DNA of 64,000 nt. Source: Paulownia fortunei (taxonomy: Eukaryota > Streptophyta > Magnoliopsida > Lamiales > Paulowniaceae). The DNA is taken from positions 1,488,001-1,552,000 of the forward strand of contig CM033119.1 of assembly GCA_019321725.1 (NCBI GenBank). The letters run 5' to 3'. The notes under the pieces are model-generated. The model searched no databases. It worked only from the letters and a program-made list of their open reading frames with translations, and was not told the origin of the DNA. Shown here in pieces: positions 36,443 through 47,500 of this stretch. A program made the position numbers and the translations under genes. Every line of letters begins with the position of its first letter. Within the stretch, counting starts at the first letter, position 1.

Positions 36443-36450
36443 TCTCAACA
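36370..36450 (+). tRNA. tRNA-Leu (anticodon AAG)
   Basis: An 81-nt sequence folds as a class II tRNA. The acceptor stem GTTGAGA pairs with TCTCAAC and the discriminator is A. The D-arm carries TGGCCGAGTTGGTCTAAGGC (an A box). The anticodon stem CCAGA/TCTGG encloses the loop TTAAGGT, giving AAG (reads CUU; A34 normally becomes inosine). A short variable arm GTCCGAAAGGGC follows, then the T-arm GTGGG TTCAAAT CCCAC (B box). There is no intron and no encoded CCA, as expected for a nuclear plant gene. It is the only gene on the plus strand in the window that I can support. The 79-codon minus ORF over it is a shadow. Confidence 0.97.
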
Positions 36451-36458
36451 TTAAATTC

Positions 36459-36463
36459 TTTTT
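36459..36463 (+). terminator. Pol III terminator of tRNA-Leu
   Basis: A run of five T residues begins 9 nt after the mature tRNA 3' end, the usual RNA polymerase III stop signal. Confidence 0.7.
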
Positions 36464-37085
36464 CTCTGCGGTCTTGAAAGTTATTGGGCTGTTGGGTCTT
36501 GAACTATTTATTTTTTTTACTGGGCCTCTGCTGGGTCTTGAAGATACTGGGCCGTTTCCACGTTCACATGAAAAATGTGCAGACAATGAGAATCTTTTGA
36601 CTCATAGTCTTCTCGTGATTCTGGAAAGGCAAGAGAGTTATAGAATTCCATTAATTCTAAAGGTTCTTCAATACGAATTTGAGATTCCACCTATAATCAT
36701 TTAATGAATTTTTAAAAGAGAATTACAGAATTTCATGTTCTTCAAATTGAATTTGAGACTCCACCAATAATCACTTTATGAAATTTTACAGTTGAATCAT
36801 AATTTCCAAATAAAAGAAAATGATACATAGCATTTCATGGACATAATACTAGTTAGTGAGCCTTGAAAATCAAGGAGGATGATAACCTTATAGACTAATA
36901 CAAAACTTTGAGACTCAATATTCAACCTGTTTAGAATTGATGTCTATCTTCTATAATTGTCATCTATTGAAAAAGATCCCAATGACACAAAGAGCAAGAG
37001 AGTATTTTGGGTTGAGAGAGATGTGCTAGAATGAAAAATAAGCTCAATTTCAATAGGACAAACTGTCACTTGCGTCTTCTTTTTG
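36464..37085. other. Intergenic, with TGGGC motifs
   Basis: 36478-36555 contains TTGGGCTG, CTGGGCCT, CTGGGTC and CTGGGCCG, resembling site II promoter elements, but no protein gene starts nearby. The rest shows AATTTGAGATTCCACC-type phrases repeated near 36677 and 36750 and nothing else. Confidence 0.4.
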
Positions 37086-37089
37086 AGTT

Positions 37090-37500
37090 CTAAGAAGAAA
37101 AGCAATTTGTTTCATCCTTAAATTTGTGAACATTTGAATTATGACACGTAGCTGCATAAACATTAGGCAAATTGTGGGCTGCAGCTTGGGATCCGACATT
37201 CTTGTAACCAAACATCACATGTGAAAAAGACATTTTGTCACGGAATTCAGTTTTCTGTGATTTTCCATTACCCACATTATATAATAAAACGAGTATTTCC
37301 AGACGGCATATCATCCTGAAAAAACCTGTTTCCCACCATACATTGGATAAACGTGTCCAAAGAGTTCTTGTAAACTTCCACAGCATTCACCCCATTGCCA
37401 GTTAGGCAAGGTTGCTTTCCTAGCTTTCAATGCGTTATTCTCATTACTAGAAAGGAACCAAACCACGGATCTACGGCCACATCCATCCATCGATCGATAG
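37090..37500 (-). pseudogene. Degraded coding-like patch, family unknown
   Basis: Base composition and codon-like content differ from the flanks. Successive minus-strand frames give balanced protein-like sequence: one frame about 37275-37428 (with VEVYKNSLDTFIQCMVGN and RFFQDDMPSGNTRFI), then another at 37090-37275 (with KMSFSHVMFGYKNVGSQAAA) to a stop at 37090. A third overlapping frame lies upstream. No single ORF joins them, which suggests a frameshifted fragment. I do not recognise the family with any confidence. It could also be part of an unrecognised 3' exon or UTR. Confidence 0.25.
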
Positions 37501-37835
37501 TGTGTGTGTGTGTGTGTGAAGTAAAGGCTTTTCAACCTAGAAAAAATGGGAATCCAGTCCGTCCAAACTTGATTACTGCAGTAATGAGAGTGTCATTAAA
37601 TCATAAAACATAGAAGTAAAGCAAAAGGGACAAAATACATGAAACAGAGACTAATTTGGTCTGGATTTAGATATATATTGGATTAGTTTTTAGCAGTAGC
37701 CAAACATAATTTAAGGATTAAGCTTTAGCATCAGGGGCTTTACACAATTGAATTCATTTCCGAATATGATGGAATGATGCAATACATATATCTGTATCAG
37801 TTTCCACTAAATTTAGCATGCTGTGTAAATAGATT

Positions 37836-40433
37836 TTATCCACCGTGCAATGTTGAGATGAAAACTACAACATCTTTCTCTTCCAGCACTGTCTCAAGCT
37901 GCCCACTTAGTTCCCAATCGCAATCGTTTACGAGGACTAGAACTCCCGGTCTCCTGCATGCAGAAGAGACATGAAACCAAAGTGTCAGCTTTCATCTATT
38001 TTCTTCGAGTTGGTGAGCACTTAACTCATTTGCAGCAAAACAATAGGGTGAGTTAGAAGACAAAAGTTGATGATCCTAATCAGTTAACCTCCAGGACCTA
38101 ATATAGATCAGCACCATAGGAAATACCATTCCTCAAACTAGTAGTTTTTCACAAACTCTTGCACTAAAGGATAAGGAATTAGCATGCAGGCAATTTAGTA
38201 CAGTGGATAACGACAGACTGAAAATAACTTAAAGATAGTGGCGATTGTAGGAATAATTTCAGTTTGATGCAAAAAGAAAAAAATAATCCTGTATATTTAC
38301 ATCTTCTCTAGGACAACATTAAACCTGAAGAAACTAGGACAGTATATCATCAGAAGGCCATGGACATGTGCTTCACCAAACAACATGCTTTCCCCAGTCA
38401 CAGGGGGAAAAGTTAAACAAATTGGCATTAATTCACTATAAGTTATAATTTCATGAGGGAAGGTAATTATATCCACCCCGCAAAAATTAATCCAAGGGTT
38501 AGCTCAAAAGGTGTGCTGAATCACTTTGCCACAATTGAAAACATTCCTAGGAGTATCTAAAAGCGTTGTCATGTTAAAATGAGTAAACATGAAATGCTGT
38601 AATGTTCCCAAAAGGCAGCTTTGACTTAGATCTACAGTTTAACTAATTAAATTACTTACACAGTATCTCCTTTCATAAACATTTCAGGTCTTTCCTTGAT
38701 CAAATTGGTGCGGACCCACGAGAGCAAGTGTTTCATGGTTATCTGTTGAAAACCAAACAAAATATAACAACTTCAGTTAAACGTACAGAAGAGAATATTT
38801 ACAGTTCCTAGTTTAGAAAAAGAACAGTCACTGAAAAGAGATTCACCTTGTTTCCTTCAGCTTGTGGGTCAACATGCACCTCATGGATCTTCACAGAATT
38901 ACATAGAAGTTCCAGTCCACCACTGGTATTAAAAAGCACATATCTTAGAACTGTAGCGTATAAGAAAAGGAAGCCCGAAGCAGGAAATTATGAATTTGAA
39001 GTACTGATATTAGCTGAGGCATCATCAGGCTAGATAGTAAATGTTTTCTTAGCTTCAGAAACAGTATAATTGTAAAAAAATGGCATGCTTGGTTCATATT
39101 TCCGAGTCAAACACAGATGAAGTCTTTCATTTCCCAACTGTGTCAAACATGCTTGGATAAATATACAAAAAATGAGGTTAGGCATCAGCAAGAATTGGTT
39201 CCTCAACTTTGCCAATTAACCCCTCTTCTAAGCAGCCCTATTACCACTGCACTGACACAACCAACCATGTCAGCCTTTGCTGCAACGCAATCTCCCAACC
39301 CCCTTCCTTTACCTTTTTCTCATTCCCTCTCTATACCTCCAATCAACCATCATGGATATGAACCTACCAAAACCTCAATGGTTCCCATGCAAAATCACAA
39401 TATACACCACGAAGATTATACCCAACCTCCACGAATGACTTCTGCATGCCTTCATATTCCTTTGTTATAGGCAGTAAACGCCGGTCAACTGATCCCCTTC
39501 ATTCTCCAGCATCTTGACACTCCAATCCAAGAGCACTAAGGGTGTGCTACTGCTAAAGATGATATGAAATGCAATAGGTGTATAACTCAAGAACCAGTAA
39601 CTCTTCTAATTCTTCAGTCAAACTACATTTAAAACAGATTGAATATAGTAAGGTGGGTAAGCCGTGCTTCTCCGAATGGCTATTTACTGGGAAAGTTGAA
39701 TACGAAATGGTTTCTGCTATGGCTACTAATACAATAATTTCATTCTCATCAGCAGCTAATCTTGTGTTTCTGTAAGGTCAGGTATAACAGTGAATACTGT
39801 CATGAGTTCAGCCAATCAAGATTTTCTTTTTAACAATGTACATCATTAGTGTTAGTGTTCTCCATCATTGCACTATATGTTTTTATATTTCTAAAGGCTC
39901 TCGAAAACATCCACCAAGTTAGTACACAGAAATACTCTTTTAAGGGTCACCCTACGATAATCTCACGACTACTCAAACATCCAATTTCTCATAATCAATG
40001 TTATTCTGTAATGGTATGTCTAATGGTACTCTAGATCAACTTCTTAGATAATAAAATTTCTGATACACCAGTAATTTACAGCCATAGCACCAATATGTCC
40101 TCCAACCATATGACAATATTGCAAATTGAAGACTTCAGAAATCCACCAAGAGCATAAATTCTAGGACTAAAGCTTGTTCCTTTTCTGCTCATCACGTAGA
40201 AAAACTAGGATCCGCCATTAAAGCTATCAAAATAACATTTTTTCACCAAAAACAGTTTAAAAGAAAAGGAAAACTACACAATTTCATCTGTCAATGTAAG
40301 ATTCTCTCGAATTACGGATAACACTAACCAAAAAAACAGTTATGGGGATAAAATATAACTTAAAACAAGAAAGTTGTTGAAATTAAAATTCTAAAGAAGG
40401 GAAAAATTACCCGAATTCGAGAGTGAGCTGCAT
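37836..40433 (-). CDS. URM1: Ubiquitin-related modifier 1 (URM1)
   Basis: Four exons: 40433-40411, 38922-38847, 38742-38660, 37953-37836 (300 nt, 99 aa). Introns are GT..AG and the phases fit. The protein begins [15 protein letters not shown], has the core motifs MKHLLSWVR and [20 protein letters not shown], and ends [15 protein letters not shown] with the exposed Gly-Gly at 98-99. URM1 is activated by thiocarboxylation of this terminal glycine by the MOCS3/CNX5-type E1. It then donates sulfur for 2-thiolation of wobble U34 in tRNA Lys, Glu and Gln with the CTU1/CTU2 complex in the cytosol, and it also conjugates to proteins. Length matches the family exactly. The first coding exon is only 23 nt, and intron 1 is about 1.5 kb. 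Confidence 0.97.
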
Positions 40434-41547
40434 AGCTTATGGAATTTGAGTCAGATGAATAATACTTTGAGTCTGAGGGTTTTAGAGAGTTCAACGTCGT
40501 CCTTTTCACGAGGTAGCGTCGTCGCAACACTTCAAATCGGGCGATGATTAGGTTTGGATTTCGGGTCGGGTTTCCAAATTTTTACCCGATCCGATTGAGT
40601 TCGGGTGAAACTAGTCGAGTATTGACTAAATGGAGGGGAAGTATGCTTCGTGTAGTTTGTACTTTTGACATGTCAGGTGAATGCATTAAATATATGAATA
40701 ATGCATATATATTTTATTTTTCATAAAACAGATAAATATTTTATTTTTTATAAAATAAAATATTTATTAATTGTCCAAATATTTAATATATATTATACTA
40801 ACTAATTGAGATAAGCATATTTTGTTGTGGATAACTGATTCAAATACCCAGCCATATCACCCAAGTCAATGCTCATCCTTAGTTATATGGTAATGAATTT
40901 TTACTAATTTTTTAATTAAATTATTCAATATTCGATCAATAATTAAAAAATTTTAATTTCAATTTATTTTTTTTCGATTAGACCTCAATCAAATTCAATT
41001 TAATAAATAATCAATCCAAACTCAAATATAAATAAACTTGAACTCGATTCAATTTATTTATACTCTAAATTTGAAAGCTCGATAGGAGTTCCAAAATTTT
41101 ATTATTCTAAATATAAATAAAAACTGAATTAGTTATAATTGCATAACTGAATAACACAGATTTAAATCTCATTATATAAAAGTAGACGTCTGCAAGCAAA
41201 AAAAATACTGGCAACATTGGAATGAGAATTTTTCACAAATGATGCTCTAATATTGTTCACAACCAAAAAGAACACTGCTTAAGTTGAGCAAAGACCTCAT
41301 CGACTATTACAAATGAAGGGCTAAAGTATAGCTAAAGAATTTCAGGATGTAAAAAATGTGTATCAGAGAACACAAATGATAGGATATGTCTCTTATCATT
41401 GAAACAACTTAGTTGCTTCATCTTACCACTATACATGAATATCATGGACATGTTTGCAGCTCAGCTCTTACCAACAATAATCATTCGTTTCAAATATTTC
41501 CTAAAGACTATAAAAGATGACAAAAATCAACATAAAACACCCCTTAG
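40434..41547. other. URM1 upstream region and ORP 3' flank
   Basis: 40434-40545 is probably the URM1 leader and promoter (contains AACGTCGTC and GTCGTCGCAAC). 40545-40620 and 40880-41110 carry CGGGTCGGG and CTCGATTCAA phrases like decayed dispersed repeats. 41180-41547 is probably the 3' UTR of the ORP gene. No other gene was seen. Confidence 0.45.
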
Positions 41548-44500
41548 TCAGTCTGAAATGTGATCAGAAGGAATTTGACCAAAAATATCGGGACACGATT
41601 CCCAGTTGCCTTGTTCCCTAGCTTCCCAATATCCACCAATATAACGGTATGTATCAGATCCTTTGTCTTTGGCAAACCATCGTGGCTTCCAGCCTCTCTC
41701 TTGCATCGTCCTAGCCTGGTTTCCATGGAATCAGTTAGTAATTAAACCAAGGCCGGTACATCACAGTGGTGGAAATATCACTGGAGATTCAGGTGGATAA
41801 CAATATATATATATATATATATATATAAAGAATATGTCCCAAAATCCGTATGATATGCAGAGAAGCCAGGCAAGCATTCAAAATCAAGGTTCAGACAATC
41901 TAGACTAAAATCACATTTGAAAGATAAAGAAAAAGGCAAGTACTACTGCCCTTTTTCTGAAGGCTTGTATTTGACAAACAAATATGAAATAAAATAGAAC
42001 AGCATTCCTAGTCCTATAGGAAATGCACTTGTTATTATGTAATGAATACCTAGTTTACATTCATGACAAACAAATACAGTTTCTGGCAGTCTCGAGTTCG
42101 CTTTTGCAGAACCCCTCCCCTAGTCAGAACAGATTAAGCCACAGAACCATATTTCAAGTTCAAAGGCATGGTGGAATATTATTACACATCCACACACACA
42201 GGCATATGCCTAAGTAAATTATTAGCTCCCCAGTAGATGATATAAATATCTGAACCAACAGTTAAGTCTCAAGGAAACTAATGAGTTAAAACAATATTTC
42301 ATTGACCTAAACAGCTACCAAGTTCTTAAATCCTTTAAATCTTGCTTACGCGTGTAATTTCAAGTTGACAAGTAAGCATGAAACTAAACAAGATCAAACT
42401 AGTTACCTGCCGCTGCCGCTGCTCTAGCCGCACTTTTTCAGCATTTGCCATCTCATACTCCCCATTTTCCAAGCATCTTTGATCAGGTCTCAGCCTTGAA
42501 TCTGTTGGGGGTAGCTTGTCCTGCAAAAGGTGGTAGGTCCATTTCAGTTTATCTGATCTGATTACCCAGAGCACAAGAAAACATGCAAATGTTCCCGAAG
42601 TACAATTTCCTCCCATTTCCAGCAAAGATGGCATTTGAAGACCAGAGGATTTCAGGCTAAATAACTCAAGCCCAAGGTAAAGGTCTCATTTAGATGAAAC
42701 TGTTTGCTGACAAAATGTAAAGGGTATAGCATGTATATAATCATGCCAAACACTCAAAATTGTTGTGTGTAAGCTACATCATATGGATTGCAAACATTAA
42801 AAAGCCTATGATATAAGAAACACCAAGGCGGCATCTGAACAACATTCAAATATTATATCAACTCAACAGAGGGATTTCACAATAACGTGGTGTAAATAAT
42901 ATGAGCAGATACACTTCAAAAACTGGCTCGAAGAAGGCGACAAACACTCACACACATGAAAATATTGAGTCGTCACTGAAAATCACCTTCAGTCCTGGAA
43001 TAAGCTCATTCAGTGAGATGGCAAAGCGTGTCAAGTTATAACGCGTTGGGAACTCCGAAGGCTTGCTACGTTTCCAGAGCAAATGAGCTTCTGATGGAGA
43101 TTCATGACCTTTTCCTTTGGAGGAGTAATCTCCATTGACGTAATGCATGCTCTCATCCCATTTTCCAAACAAGGTTGCTATTGTCTTTCCGCTCTTGTCT
43201 TGGACAATTCCCTGCACCTGCAATGTCAAAATTGTGTTATGGCAAAGCCCTTAACAATAATACTCCAGAAGCACACTTGCATTAAAAGCATCACTATGAC
43301 TAAATGTTTCAAGTGCTTCAAAGATAACTTATTAGGGAAAGAACACTTCATTAATCAGAAAAGTTGTACCAAAAGCAGATCCCAACTAGTGGAAGTGGCA
43401 GTTTTGTTTCAGTAAATTTTTTATATGGTCCATAGAAGGGAACATTGAAGTACGCATACCGTGCCATGTCAGTTGAGGGTTTCTTTGGTACAAGTTGCCA
43501 TATTATAACTGAGATCCATCATTTTGGCAAAAGATTCACTTGATTGCAAAATATCTTATGTTGTTCAGATTTCACCACAACAGATAACAATACCTTCCTT
43601 CCCTAGCTCTGGGGAGTTCCGGTTTTCCCTTATCCCAGCCCCATCCAGCACCAGCTGAAGCCTCTATCAGAGAAGTAAGATACACTGGCATGCCCTCCTC
43701 ATTGCTTCTACGTTTTGCTGCTCTCTTGGTTTTGTCTAAAGATATATGTCCACACTCGATTTATCGTCCAATTTTCACAGGAATGCACTTGCAAAATATT
43801 TATAGTCGCAGCAAAGAAATGCTGAAATTCTATTAGGATTGCTGGCTTTACTCAGTTTATGTTTGCAATATCAGCGAGATAACTTGGAATGTCAAGACAT
43901 AAATAAGACTAAGATATACTATAATGGAGTCGCTGATTCAAGGAACCGGAGCTATGAAGCAAGAAAATATGCCCTCAAAGCCTCCAGTTCCATGAACCAT
44001 AAAAATCTTTTCAAGATAAATTTTCATGTCTACAACAGAAAAGTGGTCTGTAATTAGGGTAAATCTTGATCTTTTCAATGTTATTAGCATGAGAAATAGC
44101 ATAACATTCCGTGCTTCAGAAATTTAGGAATTGAAGATTTGGAACAAAAGATATATCACCAAACATTCCCATCATGTCCTTTTCGTTTATTTGGATTCAT
44201 GTGATTATTTTCTTTCCTTGGACTAATATTTTTTCAAATCCCAGAAGATATATCTGCAGTTCAAGTTTGTAACTCCGACAAGATATAACAAACACCAATC
44301 ATCATTCCTCAAAAAACAGCAAAATTCATCTACTTTAGATAGGTATAATAGATATTGCAGGACAGAGAGCACCTGATGAGGGTTTCTGTCTATGATAGAC
44401 TGCTCCTTGAATTTCAGTTTACAAGAGTAATTACGGTTTCCTTGTATCCGCATTGTACCATAGTGGTCGCAATATAGTTTCCCCAGAATGAGATTGTATA

Positions 44501-47500
44501 TAGATGTTGTTACCTGTCATAACAAGGAATATGTTTCTCCATGAAATCAAACAAAGAAAAAACTTTCCAATCATTTGCGATGATACCTTACTCCATTGGA
44601 AGACTTCTCCATCATCAAATTCAATAGTTAGAACACCAACTGGATCAAGCTGAATGGACCGACCCCAAAATTTGCTTTTCAGATTGCTATCACCATAAAA
44701 CCTCCAGCCTGTACCCTCACAATGGCATGCTACAATCATGGGGTGATGACTCACCTAATCCAAAGGAAAACAGCCGGGCTACATGTTTATATATAGAAAA
44801 TGCATAGAAAAAAAGGATTTACATTTTTCAGTCGCCACTCTTTGAATAAATCAGAAGGGATAAATATAAGGCAAATAAACACCACAAGTTTACCAGTCAT
44901 ATAGGCAAAAATGTAACAATTCATGCATTTGATAGATAGACTTGCATATGTGATTTGCAACCATGGTTGTGACTCTCCATGTACTGTAAGTAATGCAGAC
45001 ATTTAAATGGAATTTCTAGTCATTCTGTGACCATGCTGCAACTCAAAAAGTTAATTTTGATGTTGGGAAATAAACGGGATTGTCCAACACATGAGGTGAA
45101 GGAAAGTCAGTTTCCAACTTGACCCCAACCCCATTTTCCCCTCTGGAGTTATTCCTCTGGGAATTCAAGTGAAGTATGTAGCAATATATATAATGAGACT
45201 TAACATGAAAACATTAGGCTTTAAATATTGAGTAAATTGTTCATTAGCCTTTCATCTATGAGATAAAAACTAAACCATTTGACATATCTATATGCTAAAA
45301 ATATAGTGTTGAAATGGTATTTTGCTTAAAGTAACTTGCCTAGGACACTAGCATAGAAACCATATTTGTGGGACATGATAAGAAAAACACAAAAAGTTTG
45401 CCCTAGACAATAAACTGATACCTTCTCAGAGAAAAATCGGAGGCCTTTATCTGGATAATCAGCTTCATAAGTCTCCCCTAACAATGGATTGAAAGGTTTG
45501 CAATTTCTTCCATCTGTAGAAGCATATCCAGATACTGCAAATGCAGCTACATTTAGAATCCTCATAAGGCTGTTACCCTATAAAGAATTTAAATCACAAG
45601 TCAGATGCTAAATGGTGACAAATTAGAAGCATCATGTGTAACAGAGCATTATCGATACTTTATGGAGATAATAAAAATGACTACAAGCAAATCATCATAT
45701 GTTCATTGCATATCAAATTCCAGAAATAGATTAATATAGTAAGATCAACGAAAAGACTTAAAAGAGAAGAAATCCATTGTAATGCTAATATAAATCAACA
45801 ACACAAGTTCTGAGCCCACAGAATAAAAACATAGGTCGTGAGCACTGGGAGATTGGAAGGAAAAATACCAAGCCAGATAAAATCAGTTATGAGAAACAAT
45901 AAAGAAGAATGCAACATGTGATGGCAAAACGTGATGTTGAACAGATAACATGGACTACTGTCTGTTCTTCTGCCTTCAAACGAATATTCCTGCTTTTCTA
46001 ACTCCAGGTTTTCGACTGAGGCACCAACAAAGTCCCTTTGTTTATTTCTAACTTTTTGCAGTTAATTAGAGATGGTGGGGGCAATGAACTAGAAGGCTTC
46101 TTGATGTCTACAAATGCACATCCTAAGAATATAAATATACATTTAATTTGGGTGACATGTAGGTGAACCAAATTCCTCAAAATATATAAAAACCAATTGA
46201 AATTGAACCATCATAAAGCATACCATATAGAAAAACTTCGTCTATTCTGTTCAACTATTCTGGGTAACATAAAACAGAGATCTTTTCCAATGAAATTGTG
46301 CGGCCAGTGCATCAGTCGATGCAAGAACCACCAGAAATTGAACTAATATTCTTAGCATAAACCTACCTTCTTTCCCCATTCATAAGCCCGATCAATCAGA
46401 TATGAATATTCGACATCTTCGAAACATTTCTGCAGAGACGAGAGAGGCTCATTGAAGTAGACAGGGAGACATACTTTTGTAAGATCCTTCCCAATGTTGT
46501 CTTTAATCATTGACCATAAACTCACTCCTTTCTCTTTCTCAACAGGGTCAGGCAATTTTTTCCGACGCTTAACATAAGGAAAGTTTGTTCCAGCAGATTT
46601 AATGGCAGGATCAATGCCATCCTCAGATTCAAAAGCATAAAGTTCATTATCATCTGACGATAATGACAGCGTCCTAAAGTCAGATCCATTACTTTTAAAA
46701 GAGCTAGAAGAAAGAAAATCCCTGGTGTCAAAGAAAGTATTGTCTTCTTCATCTGTATCTTCCTCTGCCGCATCTACTCTTCCATTTTCATCTTCGGACT
46801 CACTGGCGCTTTCTGGTAGAAGTATACAGAAGGGTGATGAGATGTGGCTGAATACATTCAAACTACTAATATGCACTTAAAAGAATCCAAATTTGTAAAT
46901 GTCAGATATCATCTTTACCATATCCATCTTTAATAAATGATATGAATAGAAGTTATACAACCAAATAGTTCTTGATTTTAAGAGAAAAAATACAAAGAAA
47001 AGAAAAGAAAAGGTTGGCAGCATTTGACAATCACACTTTGGCCATCTTACTAGTTTTTATAACAAACTAGAAGACCACTGCAAACAGAAAACTGGCGAAC
47101 TTAAATATAAGAGCATTGACTTGGTCTAAATTATGCAGCTTAGACACGACAAAATATGATGAAGTTTTTATGCAATTATGTAAGCCAAAAATAAGTAGGA
47201 CAAGCTGTCAAGCATACCACTATACTTATCTTGCCTTGATCTAGAGGATGCTCCAACTTCTTTTAACTGTCTCTGGCTCTCATCGACAACCGTATTCTCC
47301 AGATCCACTTTTTCTGTCTACACAATATAGCGACCACTGTTTAGCCAAACAAGTAAAGAGAACCAAAAGTAGTTCAAGAAAAAACATCAAGAAACACTGT
47401 TCTATTTATCAGCAAGGACTCAAGGCAAGCTTTTGAATCTTCAACTTAATACACAGGATGAAATATATCAAACAAGTTGCTACTAGATGAAATGATATTG

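Noticed and set aside
36347..36586. 79-codon minus-strand ORF
   Set aside because: It lies across the tRNA-Leu gene; its protein is the tRNA complement read as codons.
37090..37430. Resemblance of the fragment to pectinesterase (FFQDD..SGNTRFI against FYRDC..SGTIDFI)
   Set aside because: The match is short and a second weak match would lie in the wrong order, so no family is assigned.
36370..40433. Functional linkage between tRNA-Leu and URM1
   Set aside because: URM1-dependent thiolation acts on U34 tRNAs for Lys, Glu and Gln, not on Leu(AAG); proximity is probably chance.
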